Positions 39,273 through 49,066 of a stretch of DNA of 64,000 nucleotides are shown here, in pieces. Position 1 is the stretch's first letter. Every line of letters starts with the position of its first letter. Location: positions 25,885-89,884 of the forward strand of contig CAIKGD010000016.1 in NCBI GenBank assembly GCA_903826865.1. The letters run 5' to 3'. The notes below the pieces were generated by a model that did no database searches, had not been told where the DNA came from, and saw nothing but the letters and a program-made list of their open reading frames with translations. Origin of the DNA: an uncultured Verrucomicrobiota bacterium (GTDB lineage: Bacteria; Verrucomicrobiota; Kiritimatiellia; Kiritimatiellales; Tichowtungiaceae). Both the position numbers and the translations under genes were made by a program.

Positions 39273-39421
39273 AGGCTCAGTTTCAGATTTAATATCCCGG
39301 ATTTCCGATACAATCGGTAAATCCTGCGGGAAGGGCTTGGATTAAAAAGGTTTCCTAATTATTTTGCCATAAATAAATTAGAATTTAAAATCGGGCGCTT
39401 TCGAGGGTGGAAAGGAAATTA

Positions 39422-40030
39422 ATGCAGATTGCCTGTTTAGACTTAGAAGGAGTGCTGGTTCCGGAGATTTGGATCAACGTAGCGGAGCGCACCGGTATCA
39501 AAGAACTGCGCGCCACAACCCGCGACATTCCGGACTATGACCGGCTGATGCGCCAGCGTCTGCGCCTGCTGGACGAGCACGGACTGAAACTCGCCGATAT
39601 CCAGAAGGTCATCGCCGGCATGGGCCCGCTGCCCGGCGCGCCCGAGTTTATCAACCGGTTGCGGGAAAAGTTCCAGGTCATTATTCTTTCCGACACCTTC
39701 TATGATTTTGCCGCCCCGCTGATGCGGCAGCTCGGCCACCCGACGCTGCTGTGCCATCGCCTCAAAATAGCCGACGACGGGCGTGTGGCTGATTATCACC
39801 TGCGCATGCCCGACCAGAAACGCGAGGCGGTCAAGGCGCTGCACCACCTTAAGTTCCGGGTAATTGCTGTAGGCGATTCCTACAACGACACCGCCATGCT
39901 CGCCGAAGCCGATGCCGGCATCCTGTTCCGCCCGCCGCAGAACGTGATTGATGAATTTCCGCAGTTTTTAGTCACCGCCACTTACGATGAGCTGTACGAT
40001 GCAGTTCTCGAAGCCAGTTCAGAAATTTAA
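39422..40030 (+). CDS. thrH: Bifunctional phosphoserine phosphatase/homoserine phosphotransferase ThrH
   Basis: MQIACLDLEGVLVPEIWINVAERTGI; VGDSYNDTAMLAEADAGILF. Confidence 0.93.
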   Translation: MQIACLDLEGVLVPEIWINVAERTGIKELRATTRDIPDYDRLMRQRLRLLDEHGLKLADIQKVIAGMGPLPGAPEFINRLREKFQVIILSDTFYDFAAPLMRQLGHPTLLCHRLKIADDGRVADYHLRMPDQKREAVKALHHLKFRVIAVGDSYNDTAMLAEADAGILFRPPQNVIDEFPQFLVTATYDELYDAVLEASSEI

Positions 40031-40042
40031 AGGAGAATCCCA

Positions 40043-40891
40043 ATGATCCGCAAAGAAAGAGCCACAATAAAACACCTGATCCAGCTGCAGGATCTGGTAG
40101 CCGCCCGCGCCCAGCAGCAGGCCTCTATGCCTTCGCAACGGCTGCAGCAGCTCGACAAGAGCATCAAAACGCTCGATGACGAACTGCCGATCGAACTCAA
40201 GACGCACTTCAACCGCCTCCTGCAGAAAAGCATTGAAGCCATTGTTCCGGTTACCGGAGACAACTGCTCCGGCTGCGGTTTTGCGCTGACCAAAACCATG
40301 GTTAACAGCATTCATGCCGGCGATGAGCTCAACCGCTGTCCAAACTGCACCCGGATCCTCTACGCGCCCGCCGTACCGCTCACCCGCCGCTCGCCGCGCC
40401 GCCGCTGGGGCGATCCCGTCAAGCGCGGCGTCGAACGCTTTTCCGCACCTGAACTGATGATTGCTTCACTCAAAGGAACAACCAAAGAAGATGTTCTGCT
40501 GGAAATGTGCGAAACCCTGCGCGCGGAAGGGTATATCGAAAACTGTACCGACCTGCACGACGCAGCGTTGCGTCGTGAAGCGATTGTCGCTACTGCGGTT
40601 GAAAACGGCATCGCTTTCCCGCACGTGCGCGGGGTCGAAGGTGGCGGGCTGACACTGACGCTGGGCATCAGCAAAAAAGGCATTAAATTCGGAGCACCGT
40701 CCGACAAGCCCTCGAAAATTTTCTTCTACATGGTCATTCCGACCGCCGCGAGCGCCTTCTACCTGAAACTGCTTTCCGGTCTGACGAAAAGTTTCGCAAC
40801 CAAAGAAGCGCGCGACTCACTGCTTAATGCCAAAACGCAGGAAGATCTGTGGAAGGCGCTGGTTAAAGCCACCAAAAAAATGATCCAGTAA
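40043..40891 (+). CDS. Coiled-coil Zn-ribbon fused to PTS EIIA (fructose/mannitol type) domain
   Basis: CSGCGFALTKTMVNSIHAGDELNRCPNC zinc ribbon; IVATAVENGIAFPHVRG EIIA active-site-like His. Confidence 0.8.
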   Translation: MIRKERATIKHLIQLQDLVAARAQQQASMPSQRLQQLDKSIKTLDDELPIELKTHFNRLLQKSIEAIVPVTGDNCSGCGFALTKTMVNSIHAGDELNRCPNCTRILYAPAVPLTRRSPRRRWGDPVKRGVERFSAPELMIASLKGTTKEDVLLEMCETLRAEGYIENCTDLHDAALRREAIVATAVENGIAFPHVRGVEGGGLTLTLGISKKGIKFGAPSDKPSKIFFYMVIPTAASAFYLKLLSGLTKSFATKEARDSLLNAKTQEDLWKALVKATKKMIQ

Positions 40892-40942
40892 TTTCGGGAT
40901 AAACTTCTCCGGCGGTGAAAGCTTTATTCCGCAAGGCGGATG

Positions 40943-42970
40943 TTACCAGCCGTATTCATTTTTGCTTTTGCTGTAACGGGTGCCAACAGCCTCCAGCTGA
41001 AAGGAATGGTCTTTTCCAACCTTGATGGGGCGCTTGCCATGCACGCGCAGGTAAACAGTTTTATAGCCGACATCTTGCTTGTCTGGAAGAGGCTCAAAAA
41101 ACTTTTTCCCCTCTTCAGGGATCAGCACGGGGGGGGCCAATATATAGCCGTTTTTACTATAGCCGCAGTAGACCTTATAAAGCCCGGCGGCTATTTTTTC
41201 AAAATGAAGAACATAGTTAAAAGAGGTTTTAACAACCTTCCCGTCCAAATTAAGACAAGCGGCCTTTAGTTCATTTATATCCATTTCCTTTTTATAGGGG
41301 GCCGGGGGGAGGCCGGAAGCAGCCTCTGCCTCCGGGGCGGTTTCTGAGCTGGGTTGCCGTACAAACTCTTCGCTCTGTGCGGGCATCGTCGTCGGCCAAG
41401 TGTATTCATTTTCGCTTTGGCTGTAACGGGAGCCAACAGCTACCAGCTGAAAGGAAGTGTTTCCAATGCGTATGGGGGTTTTACTGTGTACCTGCACGTA
41501 AACAACAGTTTGGTCGTTATCGCCCGGTACGCCAGAAGTGGCTTTTACGGATAACGCCGCAAAAATCTTTTTACCATTTTCCGGTATCAGCATGAGGCAA
41601 GTTTGAGGGTGAACACCTCTTGAGTAATTAATGGGCGTCATGTTGCCGCAGACGGCACCGTACAGGGTTTCACTCACTGGCGAAAATCTTTGAACGTAGT
41701 TGATAGTTAGCTTAATAATTTCCCCGTCCAAATAGGGGAGCGTCGACTTTAAATCATCCACGCATATTTCTTTTTTATGAGGTGCCGGCAACAGCTCGGG
41801 GGCGGCAAAGCTGCTGGAATTTTTCTTTAAGGAGACAAATTTTTTTACATATGTCTTTGACAGCGCTTGTCCTTCGGCGATTTGTGCTGGTGTCATGTCT
41901 TTTACAATCAGCGGCAGACGATCCGTTGCTTGCTTATTCCCTTGAGTTGCTGCGGCACTTATCCATGCATACGCTTGTACAGGGTCATACGAAACGCCAC
42001 CGCTCGTGGCGTAAGCCCGCCCCATCGAAAATTGCGCCAGTGCATGTCCCTGCTCAGCTGCACAGCGATACAGCCGCACCGCCTCTTTGTCGTCGCGAGA
42101 AACCCCCAGCCCGCGGCGATAGAAATCTCCTAGTATGAATTGCGCCTCTGCATTTCCCTGTACAGCTGCAGGCTGGAGCCACTTTATCGCTTCCGCATAG
42201 TCCTTTGGGACGCCATCGCCTTTGGCGTAAGCAACTCCTAGATCGACCCGCGCTTTTTCATTTCCCTGTTCTGCCTTCTGCCGCAGGACAGATAAATCTT
42301 TTCTTTCTTTGGCGGGATCAACTGGCGTCGCATTATCGTTCTCGGCAAGTGCAGGCGGCGACGACGGAACTGATGGCGGAATTTGTTCTGTTTCAGGCCT
42401 CTGGGATAATGGAGCGCGACCAGCAACAGGGGCTGTTTTATCGCCGGAGGGTCTTCCTGACCCTGTTTCGGGCACCATCGTCATCCATTTTTGGTAAGCC
42501 GCCAAACCGGCATCCCGCACATCTGTTACTCCGCGTTCTGTGACGAGTTGCCCGTCTCGTATTATTATCAGCGCGGGAATGCGCACGCCGCAAAATCCGG
42601 CTCTCTTGATCTGCTTCAGAACCTTGGTTTCTTCGGAGTCATAGGGAACGGCCAGCCACGGCATTTTGGTATTCTGCATACACTGCAGCATTTCCTTCGA
42701 ACTATTAACGGCACCGACATAGATGATTTCAAAGTCACAGCCTGTTTGTTTGAGGCTGGAATAAAGATCAAGAAGCTTCGTTGTAAAGCTTTTGCAAGGC
42801 TCAGCCTCTCCGGCAAAATAGAAACCAACGATTTTCCCAGAGAGCACGGCTTCTTTTTTTTCGCCAGCTGAATTGATAAACACCGTGCCCGCCGCTTTGA
42901 TCATGTCCTCGGCCGGTACAATGTTCGTCAGACAAAAGACAAGAAGCAGAACAAAACGCAGCTTTTTCAT
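40943..42970 (-). CDS. Secreted thioredoxin-like + Sel1-repeat protein with two C-terminal '..YxW' repeats
   Basis: Signal peptide; Sel1 repeats (KARVDLGVAYAKGDGVPKDYAEAIKWLQPAAVQGNAEAQFILGDFY); duplicated C-terminal ~120-aa segment. Confidence 0.85.
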   Translation of the reverse strand: MKKLRFVLLLVFCLTNIVPAEDMIKAAGTVFINSAGEKKEAVLSGKIVGFYFAGEAEPCKSFTTKLLDLYSSLKQTGCDFEIIYVGAVNSSKEMLQCMQNTKMPWLAVPYDSEETKVLKQIKRAGFCGVRIPALIIIRDGQLVTERGVTDVRDAGLAAYQKWMTMVPETGSGRPSGDKTAPVAGRAPLSQRPETEQIPPSVPSSPPALAENDNATPVDPAKERKDLSVLRQKAEQGNEKARVDLGVAYAKGDGVPKDYAEAIKWLQPAAVQGNAEAQFILGDFYRRGLGVSRDDKEAVRLYRCAAEQGHALAQFSMGRAYATSGGVSYDPVQAYAWISAAATQGNKQATDRLPLIVKDMTPAQIAEGQALSKTYVKKFVSLKKNSSSFAAPELLPAPHKKEICVDDLKSTLPYLDGEIIKLTINYVQRFSPVSETLYGAVCGNMTPINYSRGVHPQTCLMLIPENGKKIFAALSVKATSGVPGDNDQTVVYVQVHSKTPIRIGNTSFQLVAVGSRYSQSENEYTWPTTMPAQSEEFVRQPSSETAPEAEAASGLPPAPYKKEMDINELKAACLNLDGKVVKTSFNYVLHFEKIAAGLYKVYCGYSKNGYILAPPVLIPEEGKKFFEPLPDKQDVGYKTVYLRVHGKRPIKVGKDHSFQLEAVGTRYSKSKNEYGW

Positions 42971-43078
42971 TTTTACTCCTTGGTTGCTAGCTTACGGCGG
43001 AACTTAAACGCTTTTGGGGTAATTGTGTCAATCTTCCGATTCCCACAAGGGTGGGAGCCTGAAACAGAACGGCGCGGG

Positions 43079-45973
43079 CTATTCCGCGAGGCGGACGGTG
43101 ATACGATAAAAGCCTTTGGTGTCGGCGCTGTGAACGGTGTCGGTCCAGCAGTTTTGCGGCCAGACGATTCCGGTTTCCAGTGTTTGGAACCTTTCTGTCA
43201 ACGACGGCGTCCATTCGATGGTATAAACGCGATCTTCAACGGCGTTCCAATTCAGCACATAGCGGTCGGTCTGACGAAGTTCAAAGCGGGATTGTGAATC
43301 AAGCGGACTGAATCCGGCCAGTACTTCCGCCGCGTTACTCAAACCGTCGCGGTCGGCGTCAAGCGCCGGATCCACAACTGTACAGTTTCCGATGATAACG
43401 TCTTTGCTGTCGCGCACCAGCATGCTGGTTTTTGTTCCGTCAAGCCAGAGCAGGATCTTAGGCCCCGGTACATTGGTGCGGACATTTTCAAAGCTGAGCT
43501 GCATCCGGTTTTCGCCGCCGGCAAGCCTGTACACGTTGCCGTAGTGCAGCCCGGTGAATGTGTTGGTGACGGCGCTTTCCTGAAGCACATTCAGTTTTTC
43601 GGCGGCGACCCGGCGGCCTTCGTCGGGCAGTTCGAGATAATCGGCGCCGCCCTCACTCCAGATAAGAATTTCCGGGTTAAGGCGTGTGGAGGCCGAATAC
43701 TCAAGCGAAGTCTGTTTCCACCACGTTCCGTCGGCAAATTTGAAAATGCGCCCGTTGCCGAATCCGTAAAAGCAGCCGCTGATGGCTGTGCGGGTGACAT
43801 TGGTAAGTCGCTGAACTTCCACGTACCCGTTTAAGCCGCTGACATTCATTCGCCACCGGCCGGTTTGCAGCCAGTTGGTAATAGTGACGGCCGGGCGGTA
43901 GAGTGTATGCGAAGAGCTGTCGGGCGCGGTTTGCTGCCAGCACTGTCCGTTGACAAGTGCGAAAACCCGTTTGTTCTGCCAGCCGCGGAAGTAGCCGTCG
44001 ATTTCGCTGACAACCGGAGCGTTGACCGGCGCGCCGCAGAGTTCCGCAGTGCAGGTGCCGATGACGGCACCGTCGCGGCCGAGAAACCGCAATATCTGCT
44101 GGCCGTTTTTGAGCCAGCGCCAGACGGTAACCGGCGGGGCGGTGCTGGAAATATTTTCGAACGAAATTTGTTTCCATAGAGTGCAGTCGGCCAGTTGATA
44201 GATATTTTGATAATGCAGTCCGGTGAAGGTTCCGGTAATGGCGCTTTCGGTAACGGCCAGCGGATTCACCACCACATAACCGGTGACATTAGTTACCATC
44301 AGCCGCCGCTGATGGAAGACGTTAGTGATGGTCATATACGGCCGGTACAGCGCCGGACTGACCGTTTTTGACCCGGCTGTGCTCTGCTGCCAGAACTGTC
44401 CGTTTTCAAGTTTAAAAATAGTGTCGCCGCTCCAGCCGTAGAAATTTCCGGCAATACGCGAGCGGCTGGAAACGGTGATAGTGACGGATGCGGTATTGGT
44501 TCCTGCGAGTCCGGCTGCAGCGAAAGTTGCGGTATACGTTCCGGACATCGGACGGTTCCAGTTCAGCGTACTGCTGGCCGTGCCGGTGCCGGTGACGGCA
44601 GAGAAAGTTGCGCCGGCGGGCAGAGCAGTCGCGGAAAGCGTGATGACATCGGCGCGGACGGTATTAACAGCGGTGACGGCCAGACTTAGGCTGTCGCCGA
44701 GAAAAACAAACGGATTGGTCAGGAGCTCAAACTGCGGCAGCGAACCGTGTCTGCCAGGCGTCATGTCTCCGGTCTCGGCGCCGGATGTGATAACCCATTC
44801 CGAAGCGATCCAGACGGGCGATGGTTGCAGGACGCTGTTATTGCGCACGGCCCGGCTGTCTTCGTAATCCCATGCGGCATCTGTTCCGTCGGTGTCTTTT
44901 TCTCCGTAAACATCAATCAGTGTGCCGTTGGTATGAGTTCCGCCGCAGAAAAGGAAATACGCATCATCGCCGTTTCCGTTGGCAGCTCCGCTCTCCTGTT
45001 CCGGCACGCGGTCGTATGCCGCTTGAAAGTCTGTTGCGCTGCAGGCGATGACCCATGCGGAGGCTTGCGGGACAGAACCTGCGAGCGGAATGTCGCACCA
45101 TGTTCCGCCGTTCACCTGTTTGCTCAAGTGCCAGCTGTCCGCCGACAAATTAATCGTGTGGTTACCGGCGTTGTACAGCTCGACAAAACGGCAGCTGTCG
45201 CCGCCGGTTCCGGCGGGGTCGGCAATTTCTGAGATCATCAGGTTCGGACGCGGCGAAACCGTGATGACGATCGTTTCGCTGTCGGCTCCGTCTTTATCTG
45301 TGGCACAGAAAGTAACCGCATAAGCTCCGGCCGGTGCGGCACTGTTCCAGATGAAGGTGCCGTTTATAAAAACGGCGCCGGCCGGCAGATTGAGCGCGGT
45401 CAGTGTGACAGGATCGTTGTCCACCGGATCGGCGGCCGTAACGGTGAAGGACAGCAGACCGCGTTCAATTACTTCGCGGGTTCCGACCGGATCGAGTACC
45501 GGCGGACGGTTGCCTGCCGCGACGCTGTTTTCTACAGACACATCGTCAAGGTACAGTGTGCCGGAGCCGGTTTTGCGGAAACGGATGTATATCATATCCA
45601 GGCTGGAAAGGGGGATGATCCGCCGGTTCCACTGGTCGGTATATCCCGAGAAGGGACTGCCTGCGGCGGCTGTCCACGGGCCGTTTGTACTGGCCGAATA
45701 TTCCACAACAACGGCCGGGTCGGCGGCGGTGGTGTAACTCCAGAAAAGCAGAGTCTGCGCATGGCTGATTGGCGGAGTGATCAAATAGTCGCCGGTTGCA
45801 TTCAGCCGCGCACTGGAACTGCCGTTAGCGGCATAGGTTGTGTTTTGTTCCACGGAATTGGTGATCCAGCCTGCGGGTGGAAATGCGCCTTCAAACCCTT
45901 CCGTCCAGAGCGTTTCCGCCGGAACGGAGGAAAGGCTGCAAAAACACAACCAGATGGGCAGGAGCCGTTTCAT
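43079..45973 (-). CDS. Large secreted protein with lamin-tail-like domain and five degenerate ~65-aa repeats
   Basis: Signal peptide; LMISEIADPAGTGGDSCRFVELYNAG; repeats GxFxGxxxxxIFxLxxGxxWxQ; DADRDGLSNAAEVLAG Ca-loop. Confidence 0.75.
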   Translation of the reverse strand: MKRLLPIWLCFCSLSSVPAETLWTEGFEGAFPPAGWITNSVEQNTTYAANGSSSARLNATGDYLITPPISHAQTLLFWSYTTAADPAVVVEYSASTNGPWTAAAGSPFSGYTDQWNRRIIPLSSLDMIYIRFRKTGSGTLYLDDVSVENSVAAGNRPPVLDPVGTREVIERGLLSFTVTAADPVDNDPVTLTALNLPAGAVFINGTFIWNSAAPAGAYAVTFCATDKDGADSETIVITVSPRPNLMISEIADPAGTGGDSCRFVELYNAGNHTINLSADSWHLSKQVNGGTWCDIPLAGSVPQASAWVIACSATDFQAAYDRVPEQESGAANGNGDDAYFLFCGGTHTNGTLIDVYGEKDTDGTDAAWDYEDSRAVRNNSVLQPSPVWIASEWVITSGAETGDMTPGRHGSLPQFELLTNPFVFLGDSLSLAVTAVNTVRADVITLSATALPAGATFSAVTGTGTASSTLNWNRPMSGTYTATFAAAGLAGTNTASVTITVSSRSRIAGNFYGWSGDTIFKLENGQFWQQSTAGSKTVSPALYRPYMTITNVFHQRRLMVTNVTGYVVVNPLAVTESAITGTFTGLHYQNIYQLADCTLWKQISFENISSTAPPVTVWRWLKNGQQILRFLGRDGAVIGTCTAELCGAPVNAPVVSEIDGYFRGWQNKRVFALVNGQCWQQTAPDSSSHTLYRPAVTITNWLQTGRWRMNVSGLNGYVEVQRLTNVTRTAISGCFYGFGNGRIFKFADGTWWKQTSLEYSASTRLNPEILIWSEGGADYLELPDEGRRVAAEKLNVLQESAVTNTFTGLHYGNVYRLAGGENRMQLSFENVRTNVPGPKILLWLDGTKTSMLVRDSKDVIIGNCTVVDPALDADRDGLSNAAEVLAGFSPLDSQSRFELRQTDRYVLNWNAVEDRVYTIEWTPSLTERFQTLETGIVWPQNCWTDTVHSADTKGFYRITVRLAE

Positions 45974-45983
45974 GGAATGCAGA

Positions 45984-47924
45984 CTACTTGACGATCTTCT
46001 TGCAGCCGGAAGCGTCCACCTGACTGGCGGTGACGAAAATCAGCAGATTGCGTTTCACGCTGCGTTCGCCTTCTGAGCGGAAGAGGCGGCCAAGCAGCGG
46101 AATTTTTCCAAGGATTGGAACGCTGTCCTTGAAGGTTTCAAGCTGTTCTTTGATCAGCCCGCCCATCGCGATGGTACTGCCGTCTTCGATTGTTATGGTC
46201 GTGTCCACCTTGCGGGTTTTAAAAACCGGACGGCGGGCAATCAGGCGGTCGGCGTTAACGGTGCGGCTTTCTTCGCGGCGGGTTAAAAAGTCGATCAGGT
46301 TATTATTGGCCGGCGTATCGCTGTTCATGTCCAGCGTTTCGTCCCCGTATTCGGGCCAAATCGTGCTGACATGCTGTTCGTCAAAGCCTGCCAGTTCGCG
46401 GATTTCCGGCGCGAGCTTCATGTTGATAATTCCGTTTTCCGGATCAAGCGAAGGGGTGACTTCCAGCATAACCCCGGTTTTTTGTTCTTCATAATTCAGG
46501 GGGACAAGGGCGGGCGGCGCATAACGTTCCATTTCGACATCGTAGCCCGTCGGGAACCAATGAACTTCACCGACATGAATGCGGGCGGTTTCTCCGCTCT
46601 TGGTGAGGATCTTCGGCGCGGAAAGCAGGTCGGAACCGGCGGTACGTTCCAGCGCGCGGATGAGCAGGTCTATTTTCAGGTTGCCTTTTACTTTCTGAAT
46701 CAGCAGTTCACCGGCTGTTCCAATCATGCCGGCGCCGGTTGGAGCGGCCGCAGCGCCGGCATAAGTATTGAACGAGGTTGCGCGGCCGGCGGCATTCACC
46801 GGCGCGCTGAACGCCTCCTGACCGGCGCGCAGGCTGTCTGTGAAAAGATGCTGTCCGCCCGGCATGGTCCAAACATCGGAAGTGATGTTCTCGCCGGGCG
46901 TTCCGATCGTCCAGTCGAAGCCGAGTTCATCCAAAGCGCCCTGTGAAACCTCAATAAATTTGGTTTCAATTTCGACCTGCCGCGAACACTCCTCAAGCGC
47001 CTTGCGGTTATAGCGGGCAAGCAGCTCGGTTATCTTTTCAACATGCTTCGGTATATTGCGCACCAGCAGCACATTAAACTCCGGATTATATCGTGCGCTC
47101 GCACCGGACGGGAAGGGCACCGTACTGAAAAAACTGCGCACATCCGGCAGCCCGCCGGACGGTTCGCCGGCACGTGCGGCCATTTTGCTGCCGACCGGCG
47201 GCATCACATCGAATTCCACTGACACCATTTGCTGCGGCGGGTCATAGTTAACGGGAGTCAGGCTGACCATCCCCGGGCCGATTTCATATTTCATGCCCGA
47301 CATCTGCGTGACGACATCCAGCGTTTCGAGCACGGAAAGGTCGGCTCCGGAAAAGGTGATGAATGGCAGTTGAGTCTCAGAAGCGCCAAAGACAACCAGA
47401 TTGACGCCTTTGTGCTCAGGGTCGAGATTGCGGCATAGAGCAGAAACCTCCAGCACCACTTGCTGAATGGCAGCATCCTGAAACGCAAGAACCGGAAGGC
47501 GGAGGCTTTCCAGCTTGTTGTGCAAAGCGGCAGCTTGTTTCGCGTCCGCCTCCGGTTCACGAGCGATTGCGGCCTCCGGCGCGGCCCCCGCTGCTTTTGG
47601 AGTGTTCCAGGCCGCCTGTACGTTTTCCAGCATCCGGGCGCGGGTCGTGTTGTAACTTTTTGTTTCGCGTCCGGCCTTTTTTTCCGCAATGCGCCGGAGC
47701 CAGCTGATCGCGGCGGTATTATACGGGTCGTTTTGGAGCGCGGCCTCGAAGAACCTCTGGGCGCCGTCCCAGTCGTCATCAGCATAAGCGGCTTTCCCGC
47801 TCGAGATATATGCCTCGGCATTGATCGGTTCCGCCGGTGCAACAGCGGCGGTATCACCTTGCGCAGAGGCGGCAATCCACATCAAGACGAGCGCGACGGA
47901 CAAACGGCTGAAGATTTTTTTCAT
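45984..47924 (-). CDS. Secretin (GspD/PilQ-like)
   Basis: Signal peptide, TPR-like N-terminus, C-terminal VDTTITIEDGSTIAMGGLIKEQLETFKDSVPILGKIPLLGRLFRSE. Confidence 0.9.
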   Translation of the reverse strand: MKKIFSRLSVALVLMWIAASAQGDTAAVAPAEPINAEAYISSGKAAYADDDWDGAQRFFEAALQNDPYNTAAISWLRRIAEKKAGRETKSYNTTRARMLENVQAAWNTPKAAGAAPEAAIAREPEADAKQAAALHNKLESLRLPVLAFQDAAIQQVVLEVSALCRNLDPEHKGVNLVVFGASETQLPFITFSGADLSVLETLDVVTQMSGMKYEIGPGMVSLTPVNYDPPQQMVSVEFDVMPPVGSKMAARAGEPSGGLPDVRSFFSTVPFPSGASARYNPEFNVLLVRNIPKHVEKITELLARYNRKALEECSRQVEIETKFIEVSQGALDELGFDWTIGTPGENITSDVWTMPGGQHLFTDSLRAGQEAFSAPVNAAGRATSFNTYAGAAAAPTGAGMIGTAGELLIQKVKGNLKIDLLIRALERTAGSDLLSAPKILTKSGETARIHVGEVHWFPTGYDVEMERYAPPALVPLNYEEQKTGVMLEVTPSLDPENGIINMKLAPEIRELAGFDEQHVSTIWPEYGDETLDMNSDTPANNNLIDFLTRREESRTVNADRLIARRPVFKTRKVDTTITIEDGSTIAMGGLIKEQLETFKDSVPILGKIPLLGRLFRSEGERSVKRNLLIFVTASQVDASGCKKIVK

Positions 47925-48082
47925 ATAGCTCCCGACTTTTTAAACACGGTTAAAACTTACTAAAAATAAATTGTTTAAACACAAATAAGCAAGAAGTTAT
48001 CGCCGGCTGCGCAAAAATAAATGATGGCGGGCCGGTTGATTTTCGTATTGGGAAGTGATAGCTTGCCCGCCCCTTTAAATGC

Positions 48083-48170
48083 GGAGGAGTGGCTGAGTGG
48101 CTGAAGGCGCGCGACTCGAAATCGTGTGTACCGCAAGGTACCGGGGGTTCAAATCCCTCCTCCTCCGCCA
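48083..48170 (+). tRNA. tRNA-Ser(CGA), encoded CCA
   Basis: GGAGGAGTGGCTGAGTGGCTGAAGGCGCGCGACTCGAAATCGTG...long variable arm...CTCCTCCGCCA. Confidence 0.95.
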
Positions 48171-48522
48171 GTCTTCTTTGCAGCAGAGCAGATGATCGAA
48201 ATATGGGCGGCGTTACTTAAGGTCGTTCGCCGGCGGGCTATTCTTGTGCTTCTTTTTAAAAACCAGCCAGAGCTGAAAACGAATCCGCTGCCAAAAGGAC
48301 GGCTTAGCGATGCGCGAACAGGCCGATGGCGCTTTCATGTAATCTCTGTCGTAAATTCCCACGGCCGAATGATTTCAACTCGGGGCATATTCCGCAAGCG
48401 AATCTTTGCGCGGCAGCACCTTACACGGGGATTAATTTTCTTTAATAATATTCCTATTTGAGAGCAATTCGGGCATTATCCATCGGCAAGTCCAAATACA
48501 ATTAAACGAAAACAGGTTAACA

Positions 48523-48786
48523 ATGCTTCCGATGGGCGACAGAGTACCGATGTTCAAGTTGCGACCGTATCGAGGAATGCTATGGGGCGCATTGTTTGCT
48601 TTTGTTGTTGGCGGATTGCTTTCTGCGTATTTTTTCATAGAAGACAGCTACTGCACGGCAACCCATCGCGGTCTTTTTGTTCTGATTATCACGCTGATTC
48701 TTACGACATTGCTGATTATTGTGGCTTTTTCGCGCTACGGGTTTCGCCACCTCCGGCACCATCGTCCCGGCTATAAACGCGGCTGA
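48523..48786 (+). CDS. Small hypothetical membrane protein
   Basis: Two predicted TM segments. Confidence 0.5.
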   Translation: MLPMGDRVPMFKLRPYRGMLWGALFAFVVGGLLSAYFFIEDSYCTATHRGLFVLIITLILTTLLIIVAFSRYGFRHLRHHRPGYKRG

Positions 48787-48835
48787 GGATTTGACTTTTT
48801 CCCGGCTTCCCACATAATCCCGCCTCTTTTCAAAC

Positions 48836-48910
48836 GCCGGCGTAGCTCAGTGGTAGAGCAGCTGATTTGTAATCAGCTGGTCGGGGGTTCAAATCCCTCC
48901 GCCGGCTCCA
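48836..48910 (+). tRNA. tRNA-Thr(TGT), encoded CCA; probable island attachment site
   Basis: GCCGGCGTAGCTCAGTGGTAGAGCAGCTGATTTGTAATCAGC...GGTTCAAATCC...CGCCGGCTCCA. Confidence 0.95.
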
Positions 48911-48926
48911 GTCTTAGCATTTGATG

Positions 48927-48960
48927 AACAGCACTTTGCAAAAGGTGCTGTTTTTGTTTT
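48927..48960 (+). terminator. Rho-independent terminator after tRNA-Thr
   Basis: AACAGCAC...GTGCTGTT followed by T-rich run. Confidence 0.75.
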
Positions 48961-49066
48961 TCCGCCTCGTTCGGTCCGACTTCGGGGGAAACTTCGGGTT
49001 TGGCCGGTTGATTCGCCCTGTTTGATTAAGGGCATTTCATATGAACGCAAAATAAGGAGGCTGAAA

